In this document: piece after piece, positions 1 through 8,312 of the stretch
Layout of the letters: the number at the start of each line of letters is the position of its first letter
How positions within the stretch are numbered: the first letter of the stretch is position 1
DNA from: WVZH01 sp034430425
GTDB lineage: Bacteria; Chloroflexota; Anaerolineae; Anaerolineales; E44-bin32
Length of the DNA stretch: 41,893 nt
Assembly: GCA_034430425.1 (NCBI GenBank)
Contig: DAOUEK010000078.1
Span: 1-41,893, forward strand
Direction: 5' to 3'
Made by a program: the position numbers and the translations under genes
The notes under the pieces: generated by a model
Database searches by the model: none
Told to the model about the DNA's origin: nothing
Seen by the model: only the letters and a program-made list of their open reading frames with translations

Positions 1-2242
1 TCCCCAGGCTCGTGCACTTTATCTCTTTCCAACCAAGGCCCTCTCCCAAGACCAGGCCGCCACACTCGGTGATTTCCTTGGCGCACTCAACGCGACGGAT
101 TCGCTGCCAGTGCGCACCTACGATGGAGATACACCCCAAAACGCTCGCCGACACATTCGTGATGAAGCCCGCATACTGATCACCAACCCGGATATGCTCC
201 ACACCGGCATCCTGCCTCACCATCCGCGCTGGTCCGAATTGCTCAAGAATCTCCATTGGATCGTATTGGACGAACTGCATACGTACCGCGGTGTTTTTGG
301 TTCCAATGTTGCCAATTTGATTCGGCGGCTGCGCCGAATTTGTCGTTTCTATGGCGCCGAACCACGCTTCATCCTAACATCCGCCACCATAGCCAATCCC
401 AAGGAGCTCGCTGAACGCCTGATCGAAGCACCGGTTCATCTCGTGCCGCCGGACTTGGACGGATCGCCGCGCGCCGAGAAACACATTATTCTATACAATC
501 CGCCGGTCATTGATCCGGCGCTGGGCATTCGACGCGCATACACACTCGAAACCACACGCATCGCCGAACGGTTTTTCCAATCAGGTGTACAAACCGTTGT
601 CTTCGCCCGCTCCCGTCGCACGACCGAAGTCCTGCTGGGCTATGTGCGTGACGCATACGAGAAACTTGGCGGAGATCCAAAATCCATTCGCGGCTATCGG
701 GGCGGCTACTTGCCGCTTGAACGTCGAGAGATCGAACACGGGTTACGTGAGGCAAATGTTTTAGGTGTGGTGGCGACCAACGCTCTCGAACTCGGTGTGG
801 ATATCGGCCAGATGGGTGCGGCAGTAATCGCCGGCTATCCAGGAACCATCGCCAGCTTATGGCAGCAGTCCGGTCGCGCCGGACGACGGAGTGAAACCTC
901 CGCAGCTGTGCTCGTCGCTTCAGCATCCCCACTGGATCAATTCGTGGCTGCACATCCGCGCTATATCTTTGAACGTTCTCCCGAGATGGGTCTGATCAAC
1001 CCCGATAATCTTGCCATTCTCTTGCGTCACTTACGCTGCGCAGCTTTTGAACTACCCTTCGAGCAGAATGAGCCCTTTGGCTCGTTCGAAGACATGGCGA
1101 ACCTGCTGACGTTTCTGGAAGAGGAAGGCGTGCTGCATCACTCGGCAGAGACCTATCACTGGGTGGCCGAAGGCTATCCAGCCGAAGAAGTCTCCCTTCG
1201 TGCCAGCAGCGATGAACCAATCGTCATTCAGCGTGTCGGTGAAGGGCGTCCAGTGGTTATCGGCCAGGTCGATCGGGAAACTGCACCCATGCTCCTGCAC
1301 GAAGGCGCCGTTTACACCCATGAAGGTCGCACGCATTTGGTCACGCAACTGGATTGGGATAAAGGCCTCGCCGCCGTGGAAGCCACGGAAGTGGATTATT
1401 ACACAGACGCATCCGAAACCGCCGACCTGGATGTGTTGGAAGTCTACGATGCGGACGAAACCAGCCATGCACGCCGCGCCCATGGTTGGGTGCAGATCAC
1501 GGCGCAAGCGACCTCGTTCCGCAAGGTCAAGCGCTACACACACGAAACCCTGGGGTATGGGGAGATAGATTTGCCCCCGCGCCAATTTGAAACCAGTGCT
1601 TACTGGATGTGGATTGCACCCGATACTGTCGAACGCCTTGAGGCCGACGGCGTTTTATTGGCACCTGTGGATTATGGCCCCAGCTGGCCGCAGGCAAGAA
1701 AAGCTGCCCTTTCCCGCGACCAACACCTCTGCCGGCAGTGCGGCGCACCGGAGCGTGAGGGGAGATCGCACGATGTGCACCATATCCGGCCGTTTCGGGA
1801 TTTTGGCTACATACCGGGAGAGAACCATGCCGACCGTCAGGCCAATCACATCGACAACCTGATTACCCTCTGCCCGGCATGTCACCACCGGGCAGAGTCG
1901 GCTCGCGGAGCTCGCAGCGCTCTTAGTGGTCTGCGCTATACATTGGGCAACATCGCACCGCTTTACCTGATGTGCGACCCGCGTGATCTGGGCACACTTG
2001 GCGAGAGCCGATCCAAGCACACGAAAAGCCCAACGATCACGATTTACGACCGCATCCCGGAGGGTCTGGGCCTTTCGGAGAGATTGTATGCAAGGCATTA
2101 CGAGTTGCTGGACGCGGCGCTTGATCTCGTACGATCATGCCGCTGCGAGGATGGCTGCCCGGCCTGCGTTGGACCACTGGGACCCGGCGGAATGGAGATC
2201 AAACAGCTTACGGCTCAACTGCTCGAAGCGCTGCTGGCGTGA
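1..2242 (+). CDS. MrfA/YprA-type DExH helicase with inserted HNH motif, 5' partial
   Basis: The reading frame is open from base 2, so the N-terminus (Q motif and Walker A) lies outside the window. Visible superfamily 2 motifs are motif Ia (FPTKALSQDQ, bases 29-58), DELH motif II near base 269, SAT motif III near 380, motif V (ATNALELGVD, about 775-800) and motif VI (QQSGRAGRR, about 862-890). The C-terminus carries the Cys-rich CRCEDGCPACVG signature (about 2140-2170) of the DUF1998/MZB domain of MrfA (YprA) repair helicases. Between the helicase core and that signature lies an HNH-type motif: CRQC at 1730-1741, HH at 1778-1783, NHIDNLITLC, and CPACHH near 1871-1888. MrfA family members unwind DNA in mitomycin-type lesion repair; the HNH insertion suggests a coupled nuclease or DNA-binding activity, which is inference. 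It could instead belong to a defence-type helicase. Confidence 0.9.
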   Translation, partial: PQARALYLFPTKALSQDQAATLGDFLGALNATDSLPVRTYDGDTPQNARRHIRDEARILITNPDMLHTGILPHHPRWSELLKNLHWIVLDELHTYRGVFGSNVANLIRRLRRICRFYGAEPRFILTSATIANPKELAERLIEAPVHLVPPDLDGSPRAEKHIILYNPPVIDPALGIRRAYTLETTRIAERFFQSGVQTVVFARSRRTTEVLLGYVRDAYEKLGGDPKSIRGYRGGYLPLERREIEHGLREANVLGVVATNALELGVDIGQMGAAVIAGYPGTIASLWQQSGRAGRRSETSAAVLVASASPLDQFVAAHPRYIFERSPEMGLINPDNLAILLRHLRCAAFELPFEQNEPFGSFEDMANLLTFLEEEGVLHHSAETYHWVAEGYPAEEVSLRASSDEPIVIQRVGEGRPVVIGQVDRETAPMLLHEGAVYTHEGRTHLVTQLDWDKGLAAVEATEVDYYTDASETADLDVLEVYDADETSHARRAHGWVQITAQATSFRKVKRYTHETLGYGEIDLPPRQFETSAYWMWIAPDTVERLEADGVLLAPVDYGPSWPQARKAALSRDQHLCRQCGAPEREGRSHDVHHIRPFRDFGYIPGENHADRQANHIDNLITLCPACHHRAESARGARSALSGLRYTLGNIAPLYLMCDPRDLGTLGESRSKHTKSPTITIYDRIPEGLGLSERLYARHYELLDAALDLVRSCRCEDGCPACVGPLGPGGMEIKQLTAQLLEALLA

Positions 2243-2460
2243 TTTTTATTGCCGGATTTCTTCTGTCAACGCGCTGCGCGGGAACAATGCAATCTACTCG
2301 AATTCCGCCTCATGAAATCATAGAATCTGCTTCTTTTACCGCGAAGATGATCCAGGGCTTACAATAGGAATACATGCTGGAAGAGAATCACCTGCTCGGT
2401 GAACGGCTCGGAAAGAGAGCGAATTAATACGCGGTAAAATCCCCAGCGAGGTAGAGCCAC
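2243..2460 (+). other. Intergenic region upstream of lipA
   Basis: No gene is seen here. A possible promoter for lipA has TTTACC at 2335-2340 and TACAAT at 2360-2365. The 19-bp spacer is long, so support is weak. A GAGGT Shine-Dalgarno lies just before the lipA ATG. Confidence 0.3.
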
Positions 2461-3399
2461 ATGTCGAATCAAACTCATCAGAGGAAGCGCAATCTTAGCG
2501 GCGATCATCGCCCCAAGCGTCGGCCGGACTGGATCAGAGTGCGCGCTCCATCTGGAGAGACCTACGAGCAATTGCGCGTTATGATGCGCAGCAAAGCGCT
2601 TCACACGGTTTGTGAAGAGGCCATGTGCCCCAATATCGGCGAATGCTGGGGTGCAGGCACCGCCACGTTCCTCATGATGGGGGATACCTGCACTCGTTCG
2701 TGTGGTTTTTGCGATATTAAAACAGGGCGACCAGCGCCACTTGATTGGGACGAACCCGAGCGCGTGGCGCGCGCTGTGCAATCCATGAACCTAAAACACG
2801 TCGTCATCACCAGCGTCAACCGCGACGAGCGTCCGGATGGCGGAGCTCCTATCTTTGCCATGGTTATCCAGCGAATTCGCGAACTTCAACCCGGCTGCTC
2901 GATCGAGGTGCTGATCCCGGATTTCAAAGGGTCGATCGATGCACTGCGCATTGTCATGGACGCCCGACCGGAAATTCTCAACCATAATGTGGAAACGGTT
3001 CCGCGCCTTTTCCGGAAGGTCCAACCCCAGGATCGTTACGAGTGGGCGCAAGCTACGTTGAGCAACGCCAAGAAACTCGACCCCGAAGTCCTCACCAAAT
3101 CGGGCGTCATGGTAGGCCTCGGGGAGACTTCGGAAGAAGTCAGAGGCGTGATGCGCGACATGCGCGATTGGAATGTGGATATCCTCACCATCGGGCAGTA
3201 TCTCCAACCTTCCAAGAATCACTTGCCCATAGAGCGGTACTATACTCCCGATGAGTTCGAGGACTTTAGAACCTACGGATATGAAATTTGCTTCAAGTGG
3301 GTTGAGAGCGGTCCGCTGGTGCGTTCGTCGTATCATGCAGAAGAGCAAGTGCGAAAATTGAGCCTCATCCACCGCAGCTTGCGCGGGGAAACGATGTAA
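2461..3399 (+). CDS. lipA: Lipoyl synthase (radical SAM)
   Basis: LipA inserts two sulfur atoms into octanoyl groups bound to the lipoyl domains of 2-oxoacid dehydrogenases and the glycine cleavage system. The 312-residue protein has the usual family length. It shows both iron-sulfur signatures: the auxiliary-cluster CEEAMCPNIGEC motif, and the radical SAM CTRSCGFC motif (CxxxCxxC). The C-terminal RSSYHAEE segment carries the RSSY signature that ligates the auxiliary cluster. The ATG is preceded by a GAGGT ribosome binding site. No lipB, lplA or 2-oxoacid dehydrogenase gene is adjacent, so the octanoyl transfer step must be encoded elsewhere. The identification is firm. Confidence 0.97.
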   Translation: MSNQTHQRKRNLSGDHRPKRRPDWIRVRAPSGETYEQLRVMMRSKALHTVCEEAMCPNIGECWGAGTATFLMMGDTCTRSCGFCDIKTGRPAPLDWDEPERVARAVQSMNLKHVVITSVNRDERPDGGAPIFAMVIQRIRELQPGCSIEVLIPDFKGSIDALRIVMDARPEILNHNVETVPRLFRKVQPQDRYEWAQATLSNAKKLDPEVLTKSGVMVGLGETSEEVRGVMRDMRDWNVDILTIGQYLQPSKNHLPIERYYTPDEFEDFRTYGYEICFKWVESGPLVRSSYHAEEQVRKLSLIHRSLRGETM

Positions 3400-3560
3400 C
3401 GTCTTTAAAGGGTTCTCTCCACACGACATCCCCAAAACATGAGCAGTACCTCCGCTTCATAGAAAAACAAGAAAAAATAATGGAAAATGAGGTTTCAGCC
3501 GAGATGATGAAGCCCTGGTTCGTATTTAATAGATAATCACAAATTATTGCCGACATCCAT

Positions 3561-3607
3561 TATAATCGCACATTACTTCTCAGGGGTGATTCATCCATTG
3601 AAAGGAG
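3561..3607 (+). promoter_or_regulatory. Probable -10 box and ribosome binding site of the beta-helix protein gene
   Basis: A perfect TATAAT lies at 3561-3566, and a strong AAAGGAG Shine-Dalgarno at 3601-3607 precedes the ATG at 3615. No convincing -35 hexamer is seen at 16-18 bp, so the promoter may need an activator. The rest of 3400-3560 holds nothing I can recognise. Confidence 0.45.
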
Positions 3608-3614
3608 AGGCATT

Positions 3615-5177
3615 ATGAGAATCATGGTAATGAGAAATTGGGAAAGACCGATACGGATCGCCGTAATTATGGTTATGGCGCTGACGTTGCTCAGTCCGCT
3701 TGGTTCGGTGGTTTTCGCGGATGATGGCACGGAAGGCGATCCACCCGTAACGGAAGAAAGTGGACCACCTCCAGACGAGGAATCCGAAGGGGAGCCCTCG
3801 GCCCCAGCGGATACGCCGCCCGTCGAAGATGCGGAACCGGTCGCCGACGAAGCAGCCTTCGAAGAAGATGCGGAACCCGCAGCTGACGACGTAGCCATTG
3901 AAGATGAGGCTTGTCCAGTGGAGGAAGTGGACGCAGCCGCAGAAGCTTCGGATGCAGATGAGTCCTCAACCGTAATCGACCCTTATTTTTATTACAGCGG
4001 AACGGAATACAACTACACATCAATCCAGGATGCGATTGATTATCTCAGCACAAATGGCTGGACGCCGGATGGCGGATTGATCATCGTTGAGGATGGCACC
4101 TTCACGGAAAACGTCACAATCGACGGCAATGCATGGAACGGAGGAGCAGATACACCCACCGAACTCATCCTGCAGAGCGAAAACGGCAGTGGCGCAACCA
4201 TAATCGATGGAACTGTAATCATCCAAAACATGCTGGATTTCATTCTCAACGGTTTTGATGTCACGGAAGGTGTAGAGGCCATCAATAATACGGGCTCCCT
4301 AACCATCGAAGATGTCGTAGCGACAAGTTCGAATGGTGACGCGATCGCAGTTGAGAACCATACCGGCGATGTGGAGATTACCAATGTCAACGCGAGCAAC
4401 GCATCCAACGGCACGGTAGGCGATAATATCGGCAACGGCATATTTGTCGATGTAAACGCCGGAGGTTCGATCTCACTTACCAACGTAACGGCGAACAACA
4501 ATGAGGAATCGGGAGCGCTTCTCGTTTTCGACGGTGATGATGAAAATAATGTGATTACTGTTGCGGACAGCACCTTCAAGCTGAACGATCAATTCGGCGT
4601 CTGGGCGCAGCCCGAAGACGGAACCGTTACCTTTTCCTGCGTCAAGGCTGCCGCCAACGAATTGGACGCCGTAATGGTTCCGGTCGGCGAAGAGGTGATC
4701 TGGATCAAGTGCGAACCGAAAGAAGACAAAGAAGAAGAATACGAAGACTGCAAAATCGATGATGAAGCAGGCAAGTATGTAAATGTCGGTGATGGAATGA
4801 TGGTTGAATTCCCGCCGATCGATCCCATTGTAGATGAAGACGCTTCATATGCCAGTTATTTAGTGATAGATAAACCGAAGCAATTGCCCGCTAATTTACC
4901 CGAGGGCGATACCTTCATGGTGGGTATTGACATCATTTTTTACAACGCCGAGATCCCCGAAGGCGAGACGATTAAAATCGAATTCTTCATCGCCGGGTAT
5001 CAATGGGAAGAGACTTTTGCCGTACTTTGGTTCGATGTAGATGCTGCAGAATGGGTAGAAATTCCATTCACGAAGGAACCTCATGAGCGAATCCCGGGCG
5101 GAAAAATTGTTGCCGAATGGGATCAGCCGGGTACCTTCGTTCTTGTACTTCGCAACGAGGTCGTATCTGACTCATAA
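3615..5177 (+). CDS. Secreted acidic beta-helix repeat protein
   Basis: The 520-residue protein begins with a signal peptide: basic start, hydrophobic stretch at about residues 14-35, and a likely cleavage site after VVFA. A very acidic Pro/Glu/Asp/Ala-rich region follows (about 36-120), resembling an extended cell-wall-spanning linker. Residues about 135-350 have short imperfect repeats rich in Asn, Thr, Gly and Ile (for example GSLTIEDVVA and GSISLTNVTA), typical of right-handed parallel beta-helix proteins. An acidic linker (DKEEEYEDCK) leads to a C-terminal beta-rich domain ending in GTFVLVLRN. No LPxTG-like anchor is seen, so it is probably secreted or loosely surface-associated. No polysaccharide-lyase catalytic residues can be assigned; an adhesin or carbohydrate-binding role is a guess. 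It is monocistronic, with its own terminator. Confidence 0.8.
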   Translation: MRIMVMRNWERPIRIAVIMVMALTLLSPLGSVVFADDGTEGDPPVTEESGPPPDEESEGEPSAPADTPPVEDAEPVADEAAFEEDAEPAADDVAIEDEACPVEEVDAAAEASDADESSTVIDPYFYYSGTEYNYTSIQDAIDYLSTNGWTPDGGLIIVEDGTFTENVTIDGNAWNGGADTPTELILQSENGSGATIIDGTVIIQNMLDFILNGFDVTEGVEAINNTGSLTIEDVVATSSNGDAIAVENHTGDVEITNVNASNASNGTVGDNIGNGIFVDVNAGGSISLTNVTANNNEESGALLVFDGDDENNVITVADSTFKLNDQFGVWAQPEDGTVTFSCVKAAANELDAVMVPVGEEVIWIKCEPKEDKEEEYEDCKIDDEAGKYVNVGDGMMVEFPPIDPIVDEDASYASYLVIDKPKQLPANLPEGDTFMVGIDIIFYNAEIPEGETIKIEFFIAGYQWEETFAVLWFDVDAAEWVEIPFTKEPHERIPGGKIVAEWDQPGTFVLVLRNEVVSDS

Positions 5178-5214
5178 CCCCGGGAACCTACCCACAAAAA
5201 AAGAAAACCAGAAG

Positions 5215-5246
5215 AAAACACCCCGATGTGCCGGGGTGTTTTTTTG
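5215..5246 (+). terminator. Rho-independent terminator
   Basis: An 11-bp perfect stem (5215-5225 pairing with 5232-5242) encloses a 6-nt loop and ends in a run of T. It lies 38 bp after the stop of the beta-helix protein gene. The A-rich left arm gives some activity in the opposite direction, which could also serve the minus-strand cold-shock gene. Confidence 0.93.
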
Positions 5247-5505
5247 TGTTCCGCCAGCCTGCTTTCGTACGGTTTTTATCGCGGTTGCGATGATTACAAG
5301 TAAGCTCGCTCAGAATCCGTTAGCAGACGTTTATGTCTCGCTGTTGATTGCCACGAGATACATCCTATCTCCCACTGGCTGACGCTATAAATCTTGCGCC
5401 GGCTCAATTGCCATTGTTAACAGCGATATCGCTCACCAGGATGGTATCTTTGGCTGTAATGCGTGAGTTTGTTCGTATATACTCGGAATGGTTTAGACCG
5501 CTGTA
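5247..5505. other. Intergenic region without recognisable gene
   Basis: This stretch lies between two convergent genes. I see no RNA gene, promoter or conserved reading frame in it. Confidence 0.4.
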
Positions 5506-5715
5506 CTAAATGATCATGACATTTGCAGCTTGTGGCCCCTTTGGACCTTCTTCGATGGAGAATTCAACTTGCTGTCCTTGCATAAGTGTCTTGAAACCTT
5601 CGGCTTGGATGGCGCTATAGTGGACAAAAACGTCCGGCGCATCTTCGCGCTCGATAAAGCCCCAGCCCTTTTCGCTGTTGAACCACTTAACCGTGCCGAT
5701 GATGCGGTCTTCCAT
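5506..5715 (-). CDS. csp: Cold-shock domain protein (CspA family)
   Basis: This 69-residue protein is a single OB-fold cold-shock domain. It has the RNP1-like motif KGWGFIERE and the RNP2-like motif DVFVHYSAI, and ends in GPQAANVMII. Family members bind single-stranded RNA and DNA and melt mRNA structure after cold shock or during growth. The ATG follows an AAAGGAG ribosome binding site. About 280 bp of non-coding DNA upstream could hold a long 5' leader, as is common for csp mRNAs. No cold-box element can be assigned with confidence. Confidence 0.96.
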   Translation of the reverse strand: MEDRIIGTVKWFNSEKGWGFIEREDAPDVFVHYSAIQAEGFKTLMQGQQVEFSIEEGPKGPQAANVMII

Positions 5716-5994
5716 GAGTATGATCTCCTTTCGACAAGTGGTTTAAGGCAAGGCGCTATGTTCGTTCGTCGACGGTCGTATTCAGCACGGCTGAAGGCAA
5801 AGCCTTAGGTTGACACACGATTGGGAAAACCATCGGCGGCCTGAACGACGTAGAGTCAGAACTTTCGTGCATCCTGCTAAAAATTATCCTATCAGTAGTG
5901 GATAGCAATGTATAGTCAACTCTGGTAAGGGGTCAATACGGAGAAATTGAATCATGTCTGTAACCATGACTCAGATCCGATCTCGGACAATCGA

Positions 5995-6447
5995 TCAAAG
6001 TGATTTCAAGAGAACTTGTCGACTGCTTCGCAGACGACTGCTGATCATTTCGGAGATCTTGCACATGACGTAGAATCCTGACTTGGGTTCCATTTCCAGG
6101 ATTTCCAAGAGTTTTTTTCCTGGAATAGCAAACAATCGGCAATCGGTTTCACATCGTGCAGACGCTGTAAAGTGATAGGGAGAGACAATACCAGACCAGC
6201 CAAAACTCTGATGCGCTTGATTGATCACCGATACTGTCAAGCTCTCAGGACGTGAGGTCAGGTGAACGCGAATCGTTACTTTCCCCTCCAGTAGAACGTA
6301 AATATGTTCTGCGCGAGTGCCTTCCCGAAAAATCAACTCTCCTTGCGTAAAATGCTTCTCCTCTGCAATCGCTGCGATTCTGGCACGCTGCTCGTTTGAA
6401 ATCTGCTCAAACAGTGCAACTTGACTGAGTTCTTCTGCATTCGCCAT
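5995..6447 (-). CDS. Stand-alone cyclic-nucleotide-binding domain protein
   Basis: The protein of 150 residues is a cupin-like cNMP-binding domain of the Crp/Fnr type, with the typical hydrophobic start (LFEQIS), QGELIFREG, IYVLLEGKVTI and a closing C-helix. The start chosen is the ATG at 6447, because the GGGAGG ribosome binding site lies just before it and overlaps the codons of a longer ATG-initiated frame. There is no helix-turn-helix domain after the C-helix, so it is not a transcription factor by itself. The canonical cAMP-binding RxS residues are not evident. It may be a sensor subunit or protein-protein partner; the ligand is unknown. Confidence 0.85.
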   Translation of the reverse strand: MANAEELSQVALFEQISNEQRARIAAIAEEKHFTQGELIFREGTRAEHIYVLLEGKVTIRVHLTSRPESLTVSVINQAHQSFGWSGIVSPYHFTASARCETDCRLFAIPGKKLLEILEMEPKSGFYVMCKISEMISSRLRSSRQVLLKSL

Positions 6448-6656
6448 TATGATCCTCCCAAACATCCATATCCCAGATGTATATTGACTATACGGCGGAA
6501 TTTAAAAATGTGAAGTGTCCTGCTCGTCACCGCCACGATGACCGAAAATACCATCTCGGCATCGAATGCCCGCAGTGTTTCTCATGGCTTAGCAAGGAAT
6601 TATGAATTTACGCTACAATTGTAGATAGGTTTACAGAGAAAAGCGATATACTTGAC

Positions 6657-7274
6657 ATACGAATTTTACCTGTCGGCGAATACCAATCGAATTGTTACCT
6701 TCTGACAGACTCGACCCATCACAGCGCGCTACTCATTGACCCCGGAGATCAAGCGGAAAAAATCGTTCGCTGGGTGGACACGATCAAAGTACAAGGAATC
6801 TTGATCACCCACGGGCACAGCGATCATGTCGGAGCTTTGGAAGATATTTGTCGGGTATTTGACGCATCTGTATATATTCATCCGGCGGATGCGGAAATAT
6901 TTAAACTGGAAGCGGATTTCGCCATCCACGATGGAGCGCGAATCGATTTGGGCAGCGAATACATCGAATTCGTCCACATCCCTGGTCATACACCGGGAAG
7001 CGTAGGATTCAAACTCATCGAATCTGAGACTTTCAAACGCGCTATCGTGGGGGATGCGATCTTCCCGGGAGGACTCGGTCATACGGCGTCTCCAGAAGCC
7101 TTTGCCACGTCAATTGCATCTCTGTCCGAGACCGTCTTTACCTGGCCAGATGAAGTAATCCTGTATCCGGGCCATGGAGATCCGACAACCGTTGGATTGG
7201 AGCGCGATGCCTTTGAAGCCTTCTGTTCGAAGCAAAATCCGCCTGAATTGTGCGACGATGTTACCTGGTCTTGA
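6657..7274 (+). CDS. MBL-fold (glyoxalase II-like) metallohydrolase, start codon uncertain
   Basis: The frame encodes a complete metallo-beta-lactamase fold: the family-typical beginning RILPVGEYQSNCYLL, the zinc motif HGHSDH (about 6811), HIPGHTPGS (about 6976), VGDAIFPGG (about 7048) and the C-terminal YPGHGDPTTVG. It is related to glyoxalase II-like thioester hydrolases. The expected N-terminus begins at 6657, where the codon is ATA rather than ATG. No ATG, GTG or TTG occurs in frame between the upstream stop at 6603 and a GTG at 6774. Starting at 6774 would remove the first beta strands. It may use a rare ATA start, or the base may be an error or inactivating mutation. Substrate unknown. 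Confidence 0.8.
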   Translation: MRILPVGEYQSNCYLLTDSTHHSALLIDPGDQAEKIVRWVDTIKVQGILITHGHSDHVGALEDICRVFDASVYIHPADAEIFKLEADFAIHDGARIDLGSEYIEFVHIPGHTPGSVGFKLIESETFKRAIVGDAIFPGGLGHTASPEAFATSIASLSETVFTWPDEVILYPGHGDPTTVGLERDAFEAFCSKQNPPELCDDVTWS

Positions 7275-7359
7275 TCGCCTGTTTCTGACATGGCATCCGG
7301 TCCGTTTGTTTATAAATAAATCTAAGAAAATGTGAATCCCCAAAAACCAGTGATTCGTC

Positions 7360-7533
7360 ATGAAATTCGATGCAAGCATTCAAACTCATGACCTCGATCG
7401 ATTGGCGATGCTGGTGCAGGCCGCGGAGGCGATTGGTTTTGACGCACTCTGGTTCTGCGAAACCCGACACGAAGAATGATGCTGGCCCAAACGACCTAGA
7501 CCGATCCGGATGGGTACCGGCGCGTGCGGTATT
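7360..7533 (+). pseudogene. Remnant of an F420-dependent LLM-class (luciferase-like) oxidoreductase
   Basis: From the ATG at 7360 the frame reads MKFDASIQTHDLDRLAMLVQ and continues through AEAIGFDALWFCETRHE, the classic N-terminus of luciferase-like flavin/F420-dependent oxidoreductases. It stops with TGA at 7477. The next family segment, RIRxGTG, is recognisable as RPIRMGTG at about 7500 but in another frame. The remaining roughly 270 residues are absent. This is therefore an N-terminal fragment of a decayed gene, by direct reading; the family assignment rests on recalled sequence patterns. Confidence 0.7.
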
Positions 7534-7747
7534 ATATGTCAAGTAATCATCACGAATGTACGATTGGCAGCATGAAGTTCGATGGATGGCACGGAATCGA
7601 TACAGTACTCTTGGCCCTTGACAGCATCGTCGATCTACGGTTAATTGACATGGCGAATGAATACGAGTTTACATCTGAGGACCACATTGCTCGACCTGGG
7701 ATGTTGAATTGAGAAAAATTTCTAAGCCGCCATCGGAGAATTGATAT
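7534..7747. other. Intergenic region, possible small frame of doubtful reality
   Basis: A 62-codon frame at 7524-7712 runs through this stretch, but it has no ribosome binding site and no recognisable family. It may be part of the debris that follows the luciferase-like remnant. A GGAG ribosome binding site for the next gene is near 7736. Confidence 0.3.
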
Positions 7748-8290
7748 ATGCCTTTGTCCCCTTTGAAGCCACGCCAAGTGCGTTGGGCGCGTTATTGGAT
7801 GACTTTGGTGTTCATCGGTTTCATGATTTTTGTTATCGGTATCGAACCCGATCTTATTGGCATGAATCGCAGTGTAACTGTCGGATTCGTGCAGGTCGAG
7901 GTATGGCTCGTAGGCCTGGCAATATTGCTCGCCAGCGCATATGCCAGCGTGCGAGTTGTTCGTAACAACCGGCCCATGTCGCTGCGAGCGGATATCGGCG
8001 TGCGTTTGATCGCGACCGGATATGTCGTGGCGACAGCCGCTTCGCTTGCAGATTTTATCGGTCTGGGCGCACAGAAACTACCTTACGTCACTTTTGGCCC
8101 GATCCAGGTTATCGGACTGGCCACCGGCGTCACCTTAAGCTTGATCGGACTTCTGCTGTATTGGCCACGCGTTCCGAAATCAAAAGAGACCACTAAAGGT
8201 GAGCGTTTCCCCCGTTTACGCATTCTTTTTTCTCGCTGCAAAAAAGCCAAAAAGGACAAGAACGCGGAAGACATCCCTGTCTCGGATTGA
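7748..8290 (+). CDS. Small multi-pass membrane protein of unknown function
   Basis: This protein of 180 residues has four hydrophobic segments, at about residues 17-37, 48-68, 88-108 and 117-140, and a basic cytoplasmic tail rich in Lys and Arg. The ATG follows GGAG at a good spacing. I do not recognise a named family. The positive-inside rule predicts that the basic C-terminus is cytoplasmic. It sits between two decayed genes, so it may be a survivor of a rearranged region. It has no clear operon partner. Confidence 0.7.
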   Translation: MPLSPLKPRQVRWARYWMTLVFIGFMIFVIGIEPDLIGMNRSVTVGFVQVEVWLVGLAILLASAYASVRVVRNNRPMSLRADIGVRLIATGYVVATAASLADFIGLGAQKLPYVTFGPIQVIGLATGVTLSLIGLLLYWPRVPKSKETTKGERFPRLRILFSRCKKAKKDKNAEDIPVSD

Positions 8291-8312
8291 AATCTTACCA
8301 GACTGAACGGTA

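Noticed and set aside
507..953. 148-codon minus-strand frame inside the helicase gene
   Set aside because: It lies fully within a conserved coding region with helicase motifs and shows no family pattern.
4040..4579. 179-codon open frame opposite the beta-helix gene
   Set aside because: It has no ribosome binding site and its composition mirrors the repeats on the other strand; the plus-strand gene has a signal peptide and terminator.
5716..5994. Promoter and cold box in the long csp upstream region
   Set aside because: TTGACT is present on the minus strand near 5918, but no -10 box lies at a proper spacing, so I did not list it as a promoter.
7524..7712. 62-codon plus-strand frame after the luciferase-like remnant
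   Set aside because: No ribosome binding site and no recognisable family; it is probably chance or debris.
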